Under the pieces are notes generated by a model, which searched no databases, had not been told where the DNA came from, and saw only the letters and a program-made list of their open reading frames with translations. Positions 25,229 to 34,705 of a stretch of DNA of 50,071 bases are shown piece after piece. The stretch comes from CAZNPW01 sp964575185 (GTDB lineage: Bacteria > Pseudomonadota > Alphaproteobacteria > Rhodobacterales > Rhodobacteraceae). The number at the start of each line of letters is the position of its first letter. Within the stretch, counting starts at the first letter, position 1. A program made the translations under genes and the position numbers. Location: NCBI GenBank assembly GCA_964575185.1, contig CAZNPW010000022.1, positions 1 through 50,071 of the forward strand, read 5' to 3'.

Positions 25229-26625
25229 TCCTCCCCCTCCTCCTCCCCGCCATCCTCCCCGTTCCGCCCCTTTCCCGTCACCACGCCCAGGCTCTTCAGC
25301 TTGCGGTGCAGCGCGCTGCGCTCCATGCCCACGAAGTTCGCGGTCCGGCTGATGTTGCCGCCGAAGCGGTTGATCTGGGTCAAGAGATACTCGCGCTCGA
25401 ACAGCTCGCGCGCCTCGCGCAGGGGCAGCGTCGCGACCGCGCCGCCGAGCGCCAGGTGGTCGCCGCCCGGGGCGGCCTCCTGCCCCGGCAGCTCGCGCGC
25501 CTCGATCGGTCCCGCCCCGTCGCCCAGGATCAGCACGCGTTCGATCACGTTGCGCAACTGGCGGATGTTGCCGGGCCAGGGCATCGTCTGCAAGAGCGCC
25601 TCGGCGTCGGGCGTCAGGCTGCGGTTCGGCAGGCCTTGCGTGCGGTGGAAGGTCTCGATGAAGCTGCGGGTCAGTTCGGGGATGTCCTCGCGCCGCTCGC
25701 CGAGGCCGGGGACAGCGATGGGCACCACGTTCAGCCGGTCGTAGAGCTCCTGCCGGAACCGCCCCGCGCCGATCTCGGCCCGCAGGTCGCGCGTTGTCGA
25801 CGAAATCACCCGCAGGTCGACGCGGACCTTGTCGGTGCCGTGAGCGCGGGCGAACTGCTGTTCGGTCAGCACGCGCAGGATCTTGGACTGCGTCCCCAGC
25901 GGCATGTCGGCCACCTCGTCGAGGTAGACGACCCCGCCGTGCGCCTGTTCCAGCAGGCCCTGCTCCACCCCGCGTCCGGGCGTCTCGCGGCCGAACAGCA
26001 CCTCCTCCATCCGCTCGGGCTCGATCGTCGCGGCGCTGACGCTGACGAAGGGGCCGCCCGCGCGCAGCGAGTTCATGTGGATGTAGCGCGCCGCCATCTC
26101 CTTGCCGCAGCCGGCCGGGCCGGTCAGCATCACCCGCGCGTTCGACTTCGTCACCTTGTCGAGCTGTGACCTCAGCGCCTTGAACGCGCCGGACGATCCG
26201 ATCATCTCGGCCGCCACGGTGTCGCGCCGCCGCAGGTCGGCGTTCTCGCGGCGCAGGCGGCTCGTCTCCATCGCCCGCCCCACCACCACCATCAGCTGGT
26301 CGATGTTGAACGGCTTCTCGATGAAGTCGTAGGCGCCCTGCTTGATCGCCGCGACCGCGATCTCGATGTTGCCGTGGCCGCTGATGATGACAACCGGCAC
26401 GTCCGGGTTGTCGCGCTTGACCGTCTTCAGGATGTCGATCCCGTCCATCCGGCTGTCCTTCAGCCAGATGTCGAGGATCATCAGCGCGGGCGCCTCGGCG
26501 TTGACCTCGGCCATCGCGGCGTCCGAGGTGCCGGCCAGCCGCACCGCATAACCCTCGTCGCGCAAAATGTCGCCGATCAGTTCGCGGATGTCCTTTTCGT
26601 CGTCCACGATCAGGATGCTGGTCAT
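25225..26625 (-). CDS. ntrX: Nitrogen regulation response regulator NtrX
   Basis: DNA-binding response regulator of the NtrY kinase, controlling nitrogen metabolism, envelope and respiratory genes. The 466-residue protein has a receiver domain with Asp52 (LMILDIWLKD), an AAA+ domain with Walker A GPAGCGKE (169-176) and GGVVYLDEVADMP, and a C-terminal Fis-type HTH (FGGNISRTANFVGMERSALHRKLKSLG). The sigma-54 contact loop GAFTGA is replaced by a short LFGRETPGRGVEQGLLEQ, so it is unlikely to work as a classical sigma-54 activator. ATGA overlap with ntrY. Confidence 0.95.
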   Translation of the reverse strand: MTSILIVDDEKDIRELIGDILRDEGYAVRLAGTSDAAMAEVNAEAPALMILDIWLKDSRMDGIDILKTVKRDNPDVPVVIISGHGNIEIAVAAIKQGAYDFIEKPFNIDQLMVVVGRAMETSRLRRENADLRRRDTVAAEMIGSSGAFKALRSQLDKVTKSNARVMLTGPAGCGKEMAARYIHMNSLRAGGPFVSVSAATIEPERMEEVLFGRETPGRGVEQGLLEQAHGGVVYLDEVADMPLGTQSKILRVLTEQQFARAHGTDKVRVDLRVISSTTRDLRAEIGAGRFRQELYDRLNVVPIAVPGLGERREDIPELTRSFIETFHRTQGLPNRSLTPDAEALLQTMPWPGNIRQLRNVIERVLILGDGAGPIEARELPGQEAAPGGDHLALGGAVATLPLREARELFEREYLLTQINRFGGNISRTANFVGMERSALHRKLKSLGVVTGKGRNGEDGGEEEGED

Positions 26626-28844
26626 GATGCGGCCTGTCCTTCGGGTTTGCGGCGGGTGCGGGCGGTGCGCGGCAGGACGATCTCGGCCATCGCGCCGGCC
26701 TGCGTATTGCCTTCGAACACGGGCGCGTCGGTCAGCGTCAGCGTCCCGCCGTGTTCCTCGATGATCTTCTTCACGATGGGCAGGCCGAGGCCCGTGCCCT
26801 TGTCGCGCGTCGTGACGTAGGGCTCGAACAGGCGGGCGCGGTCGGGCGGCAGGCCGGTGCCGTTGTCCATGATGCGGATCACGGCGCGGTCGGGCTCGGC
26901 CACGAACTCCACGCGGATCTCGGGCGGCGGGCCGTCACCGCGCGCCTCGATCGCCTCGCCCGCGTTCTTGATCAGGTTCGTCAGCGCCTGCCCGATCATC
27001 GTGGCGTCGATCTCCATCGGCACCTCGCCCGCAGGCAGCGCCTTGACGAAGCGCACCCCGGGCTGGCCGTTTTCCTGCAGCATGACCGCGCCGCGCACCA
27101 GCGCGGTCAGGTCGTGGCTCTGCCGGTCGGGTTCGGGCATCCGGGCGAACTTCGAGAACTCGTCGACGATCCGGCGCAGGTCGTTCGTCTGGCGCACGAT
27201 GACCTCGGTATACTGGTCGAGGTCGGCGGGCTCGGCGACCTGCGGGCGGAACTTGCGGCGGATGCGTTCGGCCGACAGCTGGATCGGCGTCAGCGGGTTC
27301 TTGATCTCGTGCGCGATGCGGCGCGCCACGTCGCCCCAGGCGGCCATGCGCTGCGCCGAGACGAGGTCGGTCACGTCGTCGAAGGCGACGACATAGCCCT
27401 CGAGCCGCCCGTCCGCCCCCGTCCGCGCGGCCATGCGGACCAGAAGCGATTCCATCCGGCCCCGGCGGGTCAGCCGCACCTCTTCCTGCAACGGCGTCTG
27501 AGGTTTCTCGCGCAAGCGGCTGAAAAGCCCCGCGAACTCGGGAACGGCGACCGACAGCGCCACGGCGTTGGCGGTCAGGTCGAGAAGCCGCGACCCGGCG
27601 CGGTTCACGAAGTCGATCTTGCCGTCGGGGTCGAGCCCGATGACGCCCGCCGTGACGCTCGCCAGCACCGAATCGAACAGCCGCCGCCGCTCCTCGGTCG
27701 CGGCGTTGCTGTTCATCAGCGCCTCGCGCTGGACCTTCAGCTGGCGCGTCATCTGGTTGAAGAGCCGCCCCATCATCGCGATCTCGTCGTCGCCCTCCTC
27801 CTCGGGCACCCGCACATCGAGGTCGCCCGCCCCCACCCGCTGCGCCGCACCGGCCAGCCGCCCGACCGGCCGCGACAGCCGTTCGGCGAACCACAGGCCC
27901 AGCCAGACGGCCCCCAGGATCAGCATCACCGCGAAGGCGAGATACAGCAGCCCGAACTCGAACAAGAGCCGCCCGCGTTCGGATTCGAGCTGCTGGTAAA
28001 GCTGGACCGTCGCCCGCGTGTCGTCCAGCAGGGACAGGATCGACCCGTCGACGGTGCGCGAGATGTAAAGATAGCGGTCGGCGAAGGCCGTCAGGTGCAC
28101 CAGCGCGCGGAACTCGTTGTTCGCCCAGTCGCGGATCACCACGACCTCGCCCGATCGCGCGCGCGCGATCTCCTCGGGCGTGGGCGGTTCGTAGTCGAAC
28201 AGGTAGCTGCGCTCGCCCCGCGTCTGCAGCACGCCCGCGCCGTCGATCAGGAAGGCCTCCTTGAGGCCGCGCTGGATCTGCGCCTGCGCCTGCGTCAGCA
28301 CCGGACGGAGCTGCTCGTCGGCCAGGAAGGCGGTCGCCTGCCGCGCGGCGTTCAGGTAGTCGGCAAGCGCGGTCGCGTCCTGGGTCAGGCCGACGCGATG
28401 TTCGGCCTCGTAGGCCTCGGCCGCGGCCATCGAGGTGCCGACGACCGACCGGACCCGGTCGGAGAACCAGCCTTCGAGGCCGAAGTTCACCGTCAGCACC
28501 GCGAAGATCGCGACGATGATCGTGGGGATCAGCGCGACGATGGCGAAGACGCCCGACAGCCGCAGGTGCAGCCGCGACCCGGCGGACTGCACCCGCCGGT
28601 CGGCCCAGATGCGGGCGACGCGCCACAGGATCAGGGCGGCGACCACCAGGATGTAGATCAGGTCGGCCAGAAGCACGAGCCGCAGCGCGGGGCTCGTCGC
28701 GCCCTGGTTGAACGGGCCGAGCGCAAGGAACGTGCCCACCGCCAGGACCGGGCCGAGCAGCACCAGCCCGAAGGCCAGCGCCGTCTGCACCCGCCGTTCG
28801 CGGCGCAGGCGGACGAGCCGTTCCCATGTGCTGCGCTGGACCAC
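26622..28844 (-). CDS. ntrY: Nitrogen regulation sensor histidine kinase NtrY
   Basis: Membrane sensor kinase partner of NtrX, 740 residues. Order: transmembrane helices near 21-43, 54-76 and 97-119, a periplasmic region to about 295, a further helix 296-319, HAMP (320-372), PAS (about 385-490), then the kinase core with His512 in IAHEIKNPLTPIQLSAERI, N-box NLIKNAGEAI, and G-boxes DNGTGLPP and GTGLGLPIV. The start GTG at 28844 is preferred: it is preceded by a G-rich stretch, gives family length, and avoids overlap with ntrC. ntrX begins within its stop codon. Confidence 0.93.
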   Translation of the reverse strand: MVQRSTWERLVRLRRERRVQTALAFGLVLLGPVLAVGTFLALGPFNQGATSPALRLVLLADLIYILVVAALILWRVARIWADRRVQSAGSRLHLRLSGVFAIVALIPTIIVAIFAVLTVNFGLEGWFSDRVRSVVGTSMAAAEAYEAEHRVGLTQDATALADYLNAARQATAFLADEQLRPVLTQAQAQIQRGLKEAFLIDGAGVLQTRGERSYLFDYEPPTPEEIARARSGEVVVIRDWANNEFRALVHLTAFADRYLYISRTVDGSILSLLDDTRATVQLYQQLESERGRLLFEFGLLYLAFAVMLILGAVWLGLWFAERLSRPVGRLAGAAQRVGAGDLDVRVPEEEGDDEIAMMGRLFNQMTRQLKVQREALMNSNAATEERRRLFDSVLASVTAGVIGLDPDGKIDFVNRAGSRLLDLTANAVALSVAVPEFAGLFSRLREKPQTPLQEEVRLTRRGRMESLLVRMAARTGADGRLEGYVVAFDDVTDLVSAQRMAAWGDVARRIAHEIKNPLTPIQLSAERIRRKFRPQVAEPADLDQYTEVIVRQTNDLRRIVDEFSKFARMPEPDRQSHDLTALVRGAVMLQENGQPGVRFVKALPAGEVPMEIDATMIGQALTNLIKNAGEAIEARGDGPPPEIRVEFVAEPDRAVIRIMDNGTGLPPDRARLFEPYVTTRDKGTGLGLPIVKKIIEEHGGTLTLTDAPVFEGNTQAGAMAEIVLPRTARTRRKPEGQAAS

Positions 28845-28933
28845 CCGCCCCCCCGTGGCGGATGTGACCCCGCCGCACCATGCCCGTGTCCGCCGCGTCA
28901 CGATACGGCAGGGCCACGCAGCCTGTTGCGGCT

Positions 28934-30295
<1,362 letters not shown>

Positions 30296-31393
30296 CTAGC
30301 CTTCCTCCTTCGCGTCCTTGGGGGCGACCGGCAGCGAGACGCGGAACACCGTGCGCCCGGGCACGCTGTCCACGCCGATCCAGCCGTCGTGGTCGTGGAT
30401 GATCCTCGACACCAGCGCCAGCCCCAGCCCGGTGCCGTTCTCGCGGCCCGAGACGAAGGGCTCGAAGATGTCGGCGGCGATGGCGGGGGGGAGGCCGGGG
30501 CCGTCGTCGACGATCTCGATCTGCAAGGGCACCGGGCGGCCCGGCCCGTCCTGCCGCCGCAGCCGCAGCGACAGGTCGTAGAAGGTCCGCAGCCGGATCG
30601 TGCCCGGCTGCCCCCGCGCCGCCTCGGCCGCGTTGCGGATCAGGTTCAGGAACACCTGCATCAGCTGGTCGGGGTCGGCGAAGGTCGCGGGCAGCGAGGG
30701 GTCGTAATCCTCCACGAAGGTCATGTGCGCGGCATAGCCCACCTGCGCCGACTTCCGCGCCCGGTCGAGCGCGTCGTGGATGTTGACCGCGCGGCGGTCG
30801 GGCGGCCGCAGGTTGCCGAACTGCTCGACCTGTTCCAGAAGCTTCACGATCCGCCGCGTCTCCTCGACGATCAGGCCGGTCAGCTCCTGGTCGGCGGCGG
30901 GCAGGTTCATCGACAGAAGCTGCGCCGCGCCCGAAATGCCCGCGAGCGGGTTCTTGATCTCGTGCGCCAGCATCTCGGCCATGCCGATCGCCGACCGCGC
31001 CCCGGACTTCACGTTCAGCGACCGCCCCAGCCGGTCGGCGATCTCGCGCGGGGAGATCAGCAGCATCACCACATCGGCATTGTCGTGCATCGGCGCGATC
31101 TGGACGTTGCACTGCACCGGCGGACGCTCGCCGGTCGTGACGTCCACGTCGTTGATGAACAGGGGCGACTGGTTGGCGCGGGCCCGCGCCAGCGCCTCGT
31201 CCATCGGGGCGTCGATCAGCAGCCGGTCGAAGGCCGGCTGGCCGATCAGCGACCGGACCGAGGCGTTGAGGAACGTCTCCCCCGCCGGATTGCATTCCAC
31301 GATCGCGCCGCGGGCGTCGATCAGCAGTGCGGGGACCGGCAGGCTGGCCCAGACGACGCCCGGCACGGGGTAGGGCGGGCGGTATTCCTTCAT
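30296..31393 (-). CDS. ntrB: Nitrogen regulation sensor kinase NtrB
   Basis: Cytoplasmic kinase/phosphatase for NtrC, controlled by PII proteins. The 365-residue protein has an N-terminal PAS domain (about 10-125; PVPALLIDARGAIVECNPAGE), dimerisation helix with His144 (MLAHEIKNPLAGISGAAQLL), N-box LNLIRNAAEAAR and G-boxes DDGPGLPP, GTGLGLALV. No membrane segment. The start at 31393 overlaps the dusB stop as ATGA, giving translational coupling, as in the classic nifR3-ntrB-ntrC operon. Confidence 0.96.
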   Translation of the reverse strand: MKEYRPPYPVPGVVWASLPVPALLIDARGAIVECNPAGETFLNASVRSLIGQPAFDRLLIDAPMDEALARARANQSPLFINDVDVTTGERPPVQCNVQIAPMHDNADVVMLLISPREIADRLGRSLNVKSGARSAIGMAEMLAHEIKNPLAGISGAAQLLSMNLPAADQELTGLIVEETRRIVKLLEQVEQFGNLRPPDRRAVNIHDALDRARKSAQVGYAAHMTFVEDYDPSLPATFADPDQLMQVFLNLIRNAAEAARGQPGTIRLRTFYDLSLRLRRQDGPGRPVPLQIEIVDDGPGLPPAIAADIFEPFVSGRENGTGLGLALVSRIIHDHDGWIGVDSVPGRTVFRVSLPVAPKDAKEEG

Positions 31394-32352
31394 GCCGCCA
31401 TCGCGTCGGCGAAGGTCGCGCGGACCTCGCGCGCGACCCGGGCCGGATCGTCCAGCGTCAGGATGCGGCGGTCGGCGATGCCGGCCTCGGCCAGATACCA
31501 GCCGAGGTGCTTGCGCGCCACCCGCAGCCCCGGGTCGCGGCCGTAGAACGACAGCATCGCCGCGTGGTGGTGCAGGATCAGGTCGGCGAGCGCGTCCCCT
31601 CGCGGCACCACCGGTGCGGGCGTGCCGTAAAGGGTCGCCGCGACCTGCGTCGGCCGCCAGGGCGCGCCCTGCGCGCCGCGCCCGATCATCACCCCGTCGG
31701 CCCCCGACAGCGCCAGCGCTTGCGCCGCCGTGCGCGCGTCCGTGATGTCGCCGTTGGCGATGACCGGGATCGTGACCGCCCGCTTGACCGCCGCGATCGC
31801 GGCCCAGTCGGCGCGGCCCCGGTACATCTGGCACCGCGTGCGCCCGTGGATCGTGACCATCGCGATCCCCGCGCCCTCCGCCCGGCGCGCGAGGTCGGGG
31901 GCGAGGAGCGCAGCATCATCCCAGCCGAGCCGCGTCTTCAGCGTCACCGGCACGTCCGTCGCCGCCACCACGGCCTCGATGATCCGCAAGGCATGGTCCG
32001 GCTCGCGCAGCAGCGCGCTGCCCGACCAGCCCGTCGTGACCCGCTTCGCCGGGCAGCCCATGTTGATGTCGATGATCCGCGCGCCCTGCCCCGCCACGAT
32101 CCGCGCGGCTTCCGCCATCCACTGCGGGTCGCGGCCGACGAGCTGCACCGCCGTGGCGGCCTCGCCGATCCCGAGCTCCGCCCGCGCCCGGGCGAGCGGC
32201 TGCGCACGCACGACCTCCGCGCTGCCGACCATCTCGCTGGCCACGAGCCCCGCACCGAACGACGCGACCAGCCGCCGGAACGGCAGGTCGGTGATTCCGG
32301 CCATCGGGGCCAGAAGCACGGGGGGCCAGAGCGTCAGAGGGCCGATCTGCAT
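31390..32352 (-). CDS. dusB: tRNA-dihydrouridine synthase DusB (NifR3)
   Basis: FMN-dependent reduction of uridine in tRNA. The 320-residue protein has APMAGITDLPFR, the active-site cysteine in DINMGCPAKRV, LKTRLGW, TIHGRTRCQMY and the FMN-phosphate site IANGDI/GVMIGRG. ATG at 32352 is chosen because GAGG lies six bases upstream; an ATG at 32358 would be too close to it. First gene of the nitrogen-control operon, historically named nifR3. It diverges from ispDF. Confidence 0.95.
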   Translation of the reverse strand: MQIGPLTLWPPVLLAPMAGITDLPFRRLVASFGAGLVASEMVGSAEVVRAQPLARARAELGIGEAATAVQLVGRDPQWMAEAARIVAGQGARIIDINMGCPAKRVTTGWSGSALLREPDHALRIIEAVVAATDVPVTLKTRLGWDDAALLAPDLARRAEGAGIAMVTIHGRTRCQMYRGRADWAAIAAVKRAVTIPVIANGDITDARTAAQALALSGADGVMIGRGAQGAPWRPTQVAATLYGTPAPVVPRGDALADLILHHHAAMLSFYGRDPGLRVARKHLGWYLAEAGIADRRILTLDDPARVAREVRATFADAMAA

Positions 32353-32439
32353 GCGCATCCTCGATCTGGCGCAAGGGGTAGTCCGCGGGCGAGGCGGGGT
32401 GAAGGCCAGATGCCTCCGATCTGCCGGGAAAACAAGCGC

Positions 32440-32491
32440 TGCCTAAAAAGAAGGCACCAACGGCCATTTTTCGCCCGTCGGCCGGACGGGC
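32440..32491. promoter_or_regulatory. Inverted repeats between divergent dusB and ispDF
   Basis: Two features in a 181-bp divergent spacer: TGCCT-N7-AGGCA around 32440-32456 next to an A/T-rich patch, and a perfect 7-bp stem GCCCGTC-GGCCG-GACGGGC at 32473-32491. The start sites of both operons are probably here; no convincing -35/-10 pair was found for either. Confidence 0.3.
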
Positions 32492-32533
32492 GCGCGCATT
32501 GCCCGGGGCCGCGGCAGGGCCTAAAGGTCGGGC

Positions 32534-33643
32534 ATGACGCTCGCCACCATCATCGTCGCCGCCGGGCGCGGGACCCGCGCCGGGGGGGAGATCCCGAAGC
32601 AGTGGCAGATGCTGGGGTCCGCGCCGGTCATCGCCCATGCCGTGGCCGCCTTCGCCGGGCGCGGGCCGGTCGTCGTCGTGGCCCACCCCGACGATGCGGC
32701 GCGCGCCGATACGCTCGGGGTGCCCTGGGTGCCCGGCGGGGCCACGCGCAGCGCCAGCGTGCGCGCGGGGCTGGCGGCACTGGCGGGCCAGGGCGTGTCG
32801 CGCGTGCTGGTCCACGACGCGGCGCGGCCTCTGGTCCCCGCGGCGGTGATCGACGCGGTGCTCGCCGCGCTCGACACCCACCCCGCCGCTGCGCCGGCCC
32901 TGGCCGTGACCGACACGCTGTGGCGTGGCGGCGCGACCGTGACGGGCGTGCAGGACCGCGCCGGGCTGTTCCGCGCGCAGACGCCGCAGGGCTTCCACTA
33001 TGCCGCGATCGTCGCCGCGCATGCGGGCGAGGCGACCGACGACGTGGACCTCGCCCGCCGCGCCGGGCTTGCGGTCGCGATCGTGCCGGGCCACGAGGAC
33101 AACCTGAAGATCACCCACCCCGGCGACCTTGCCCGCGCCGAGGCCATCCTCAGGGGGCGTCACATGGACATCCGCGCCGGCAACGGCTTCGACGTGCATG
33201 CCTTCACCGACGGCGACCACGTCTGGCTCTGCGGCGTGAAGGTGCCGCATTCCCAAGCACTTCTGGGCCATTCCGACGCCGACGTCGGGATGCACGCGCT
33301 GACCGACGCGATCTACGGCGCGCTGACTGAGGGCGACATCGGCACCCACTTTCCGCCGTCGGACCCGCAGTGGAAAGGGGCCGAAAGCCGGGTGTTCCTG
33401 GCCCATGCCGCGGGCCGGGTGCGGGCGCGCGGGTTCACCCTGACCCATGCCGACGTGACGCTGATCTGCGAACGGCCCAGGGTCGGCCCGCACGCGACCG
33501 CGATGCGGATGGCGCTGGCGACCATCCTCGGGGTGGAGGTGGAGCGGGTCAGCGTCAAGGCCACGACCTCCGAACGGCTCGGCTTCACCGGGCGGGAGGA
33601 GGGGATCGCGGCGCTGGCGACCGCGACGCTGGTGCGCACATGA
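32534..33643 (+). CDS. ispDF: Bifunctional IspD/IspF (MEP isoprenoid pathway)
   Basis: Fusion of 4-diphosphocytidyl-2-C-methyl-D-erythritol cytidylyltransferase (about 1-210) and 2-C-methyl-D-erythritol 2,4-cyclodiphosphate synthase (about 213-369), steps 3 and 5 of the MEP pathway. The IspD half has IIVAAGRGTRAGGEIPKQW, VLVHDAARPLV, FRAQTPQGF and DDVDLARRAG. The IspF half has metal ligands in GNGFDVHAF and GHSDADVGMHALTDAIYG, DIGTHFPPSDPQWKGA and the C-terminal KATTSERLGFTGREEGIAA. IspDF fusions are characteristic of alpha- and epsilonproteobacteria. First gene of an operon with pgpA and cinA. Confidence 0.97.
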   Translation: MTLATIIVAAGRGTRAGGEIPKQWQMLGSAPVIAHAVAAFAGRGPVVVVAHPDDAARADTLGVPWVPGGATRSASVRAGLAALAGQGVSRVLVHDAARPLVPAAVIDAVLAALDTHPAAAPALAVTDTLWRGGATVTGVQDRAGLFRAQTPQGFHYAAIVAAHAGEATDDVDLARRAGLAVAIVPGHEDNLKITHPGDLARAEAILRGRHMDIRAGNGFDVHAFTDGDHVWLCGVKVPHSQALLGHSDADVGMHALTDAIYGALTEGDIGTHFPPSDPQWKGAESRVFLAHAAGRVRARGFTLTHADVTLICERPRVGPHATAMRMALATILGVEVERVSVKATTSERLGFTGREEGIAALATATLVRT

Positions 33644-34152
33644 GCCTGATTCCCAACGCGGAAACGGTGGCCACCGTGTTCGGCCTCGGGCACCTGCGCC
33701 CCGCACCGGGGACCTGGGCCAGCGCCGTGGCGGTGGCCGTGGGGCTGGTGCTGCACGCCGCGGGGGGGTTCCCGCTGCTCGCCGCCGCGACCGCGCTTGT
33801 GGCCTGGGCGGGGTTCCGGGCCTGCGGGCGCTACCTGCCGGGGCGCGCCGATCAGGACCCGGGCGAGGTCGTGATCGACGAGATCGCCGGGCAGTGGCTC
33901 GCGCTGTGCGCGCCCGCCCTGGCCTTCTTCCTGCGCGGGGCCGAGGTGCCCGCCTGGCTGCCCTGGCCCGCCTGGGTCGGGGCTTTCATCCTGTTCCGGT
34001 TGTTCGACATCTGGAAGCCCTGGCTCGTGGGGCGGGCCGACCGCGCGGGCGGGGTGCGCGGGGTGATGCTCGACGACCTCTGGGCGGGCCTGTTCGCGGG
34101 GGTGGGGGTGATCGTGCTGGGGGTCGCCTACCATGTCGTGCTTTTCGCATGA
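33640..34152 (+). CDS. pgpA: Phosphatidylglycerophosphatase A
   Basis: Dephosphorylates phosphatidylglycerol phosphate in the inner membrane, the last step to phosphatidylglycerol. The 170-residue PgpA-family protein has GLGHLRPAPGTWAS near the N-terminus, the acidic motif DPGEVVIDEIAGQW, FRLFDIWKPW, and several hydrophobic helices. ATG at 33640 overlaps the ispDF stop as ATGA; the next gene overlaps it likewise. Confidence 0.93.
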   Translation: MSLIPNAETVATVFGLGHLRPAPGTWASAVAVAVGLVLHAAGGFPLLAAATALVAWAGFRACGRYLPGRADQDPGEVVIDEIAGQWLALCAPALAFFLRGAEVPAWLPWPAWVGAFILFRLFDIWKPWLVGRADRAGGVRGVMLDDLWAGLFAGVGVIVLGVAYHVVLFA

Positions 34153-34628
34153 CGCCCGCGCAACTCCTTGAGGCTGCACGGAAAAGAGGCTGGCGGATCG
34201 CCACCGCCGAAAGCTGCACCGGGGGGATGGTGGCGGTCGCGCTGACCGACGTGGCGGGGTCGTCGGACGTGGTCGACCGGGGGTTCGTGACCTATTCCAA
34301 CGCCGCCAAGGTCGAGATGCTGGGGGTGGACCCGGCGACGCTCGCCGCCCACGGCGCGGTCAGCGAGCCGGTCGCGGCCGAGATGGCTGCCGGTGCGCTG
34401 GCCCGCAGCGCGGCGCAGGTGGCGGTCGGCGTGACCGGCATCGCGGGCCCCGGCGGGTCGGAGTTCAAGCCCGAAGGCCGGGTGTGCTTCGGGCTCGCCA
34501 CGCCGGGCGGGGTCGGCACCGAAACGGTGGAGTTCGGGGCGCGCGGCCGCGCCGAGGTGCGCCGCCTGGCGCGCGACCATGCCCTGCGGCTGCTCGCCGC
34601 CGCCCTGGCGGGGGGTGTCGGAAACTAG
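34149..34628 (+). CDS. pncC: CinA C-terminal domain protein (NMN amidohydrolase type)
   Basis: A 159-residue stand-alone CinA domain. Motifs are IATAESCTGGMVA with the family nucleophile Ser22, VTYSNAAKVEMLGV, and VGVTGIAGPGGSEFKPEGRVCFGLA. Proteins of this type deamidate nicotinamide mononucleotide in pyridine-nucleotide recycling. The N-terminal MoaB-like half of full CinA is absent, as is usual for this subgroup. It overlaps pgpA by ATGA. Its TAG stop forms the first bases of a 20-bp tandem repeat array. Confidence 0.9.
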   Translation: MTPAQLLEAARKRGWRIATAESCTGGMVAVALTDVAGSSDVVDRGFVTYSNAAKVEMLGVDPATLAAHGAVSEPVAAEMAAGALARSAAQVAVGVTGIAGPGGSEFKPEGRVCFGLATPGGVGTETVEFGARGRAEVRRLARDHALRLLAAALAGGVGN

Positions 34629-34705
34629 TTCGATACCGCATTATCTGGTGCGATATCGTATCAACTGGTCCGATATCGCACTATCCGGTGCGATATCGTA
34701 CTAAA
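34626..34705. repeat. Four tandem 20-bp repeats with CGATATCG core
   Basis: Units at 34626-34645, 34646-34665, 34666-34685 and 34686-34705, consensus YGGTSCGATATCGYAYTATC. The first unit is more diverged (CGATACCG core). The array fills the gap between convergent pncC and the class V aminotransferase and supplies both stop codons (TAG in unit 1, CTA in unit 4). Units 2 and 3 can pair over 11 bp (34648-34658 with 34671-34681), as can units 3 and 4 (34671-34681 with 34688-34698, 6-nt loop). A bidirectional terminator or a protein-binding array is possible. Confidence 0.85.

Noticed and set aside
28153..28170. 18-bp palindrome GATCGCGCGCGCGCGATC
   Set aside because: It lies inside ntrY coding sequence (EIARARSGE region) and is explained by codon use in alternating Ala-Arg residues.
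34626..34705. CRISPR-like array
   Set aside because: The 20-bp units are directly adjacent with no unique spacers and no cas genes nearby, so it is a tandem repeat, not a CRISPR.
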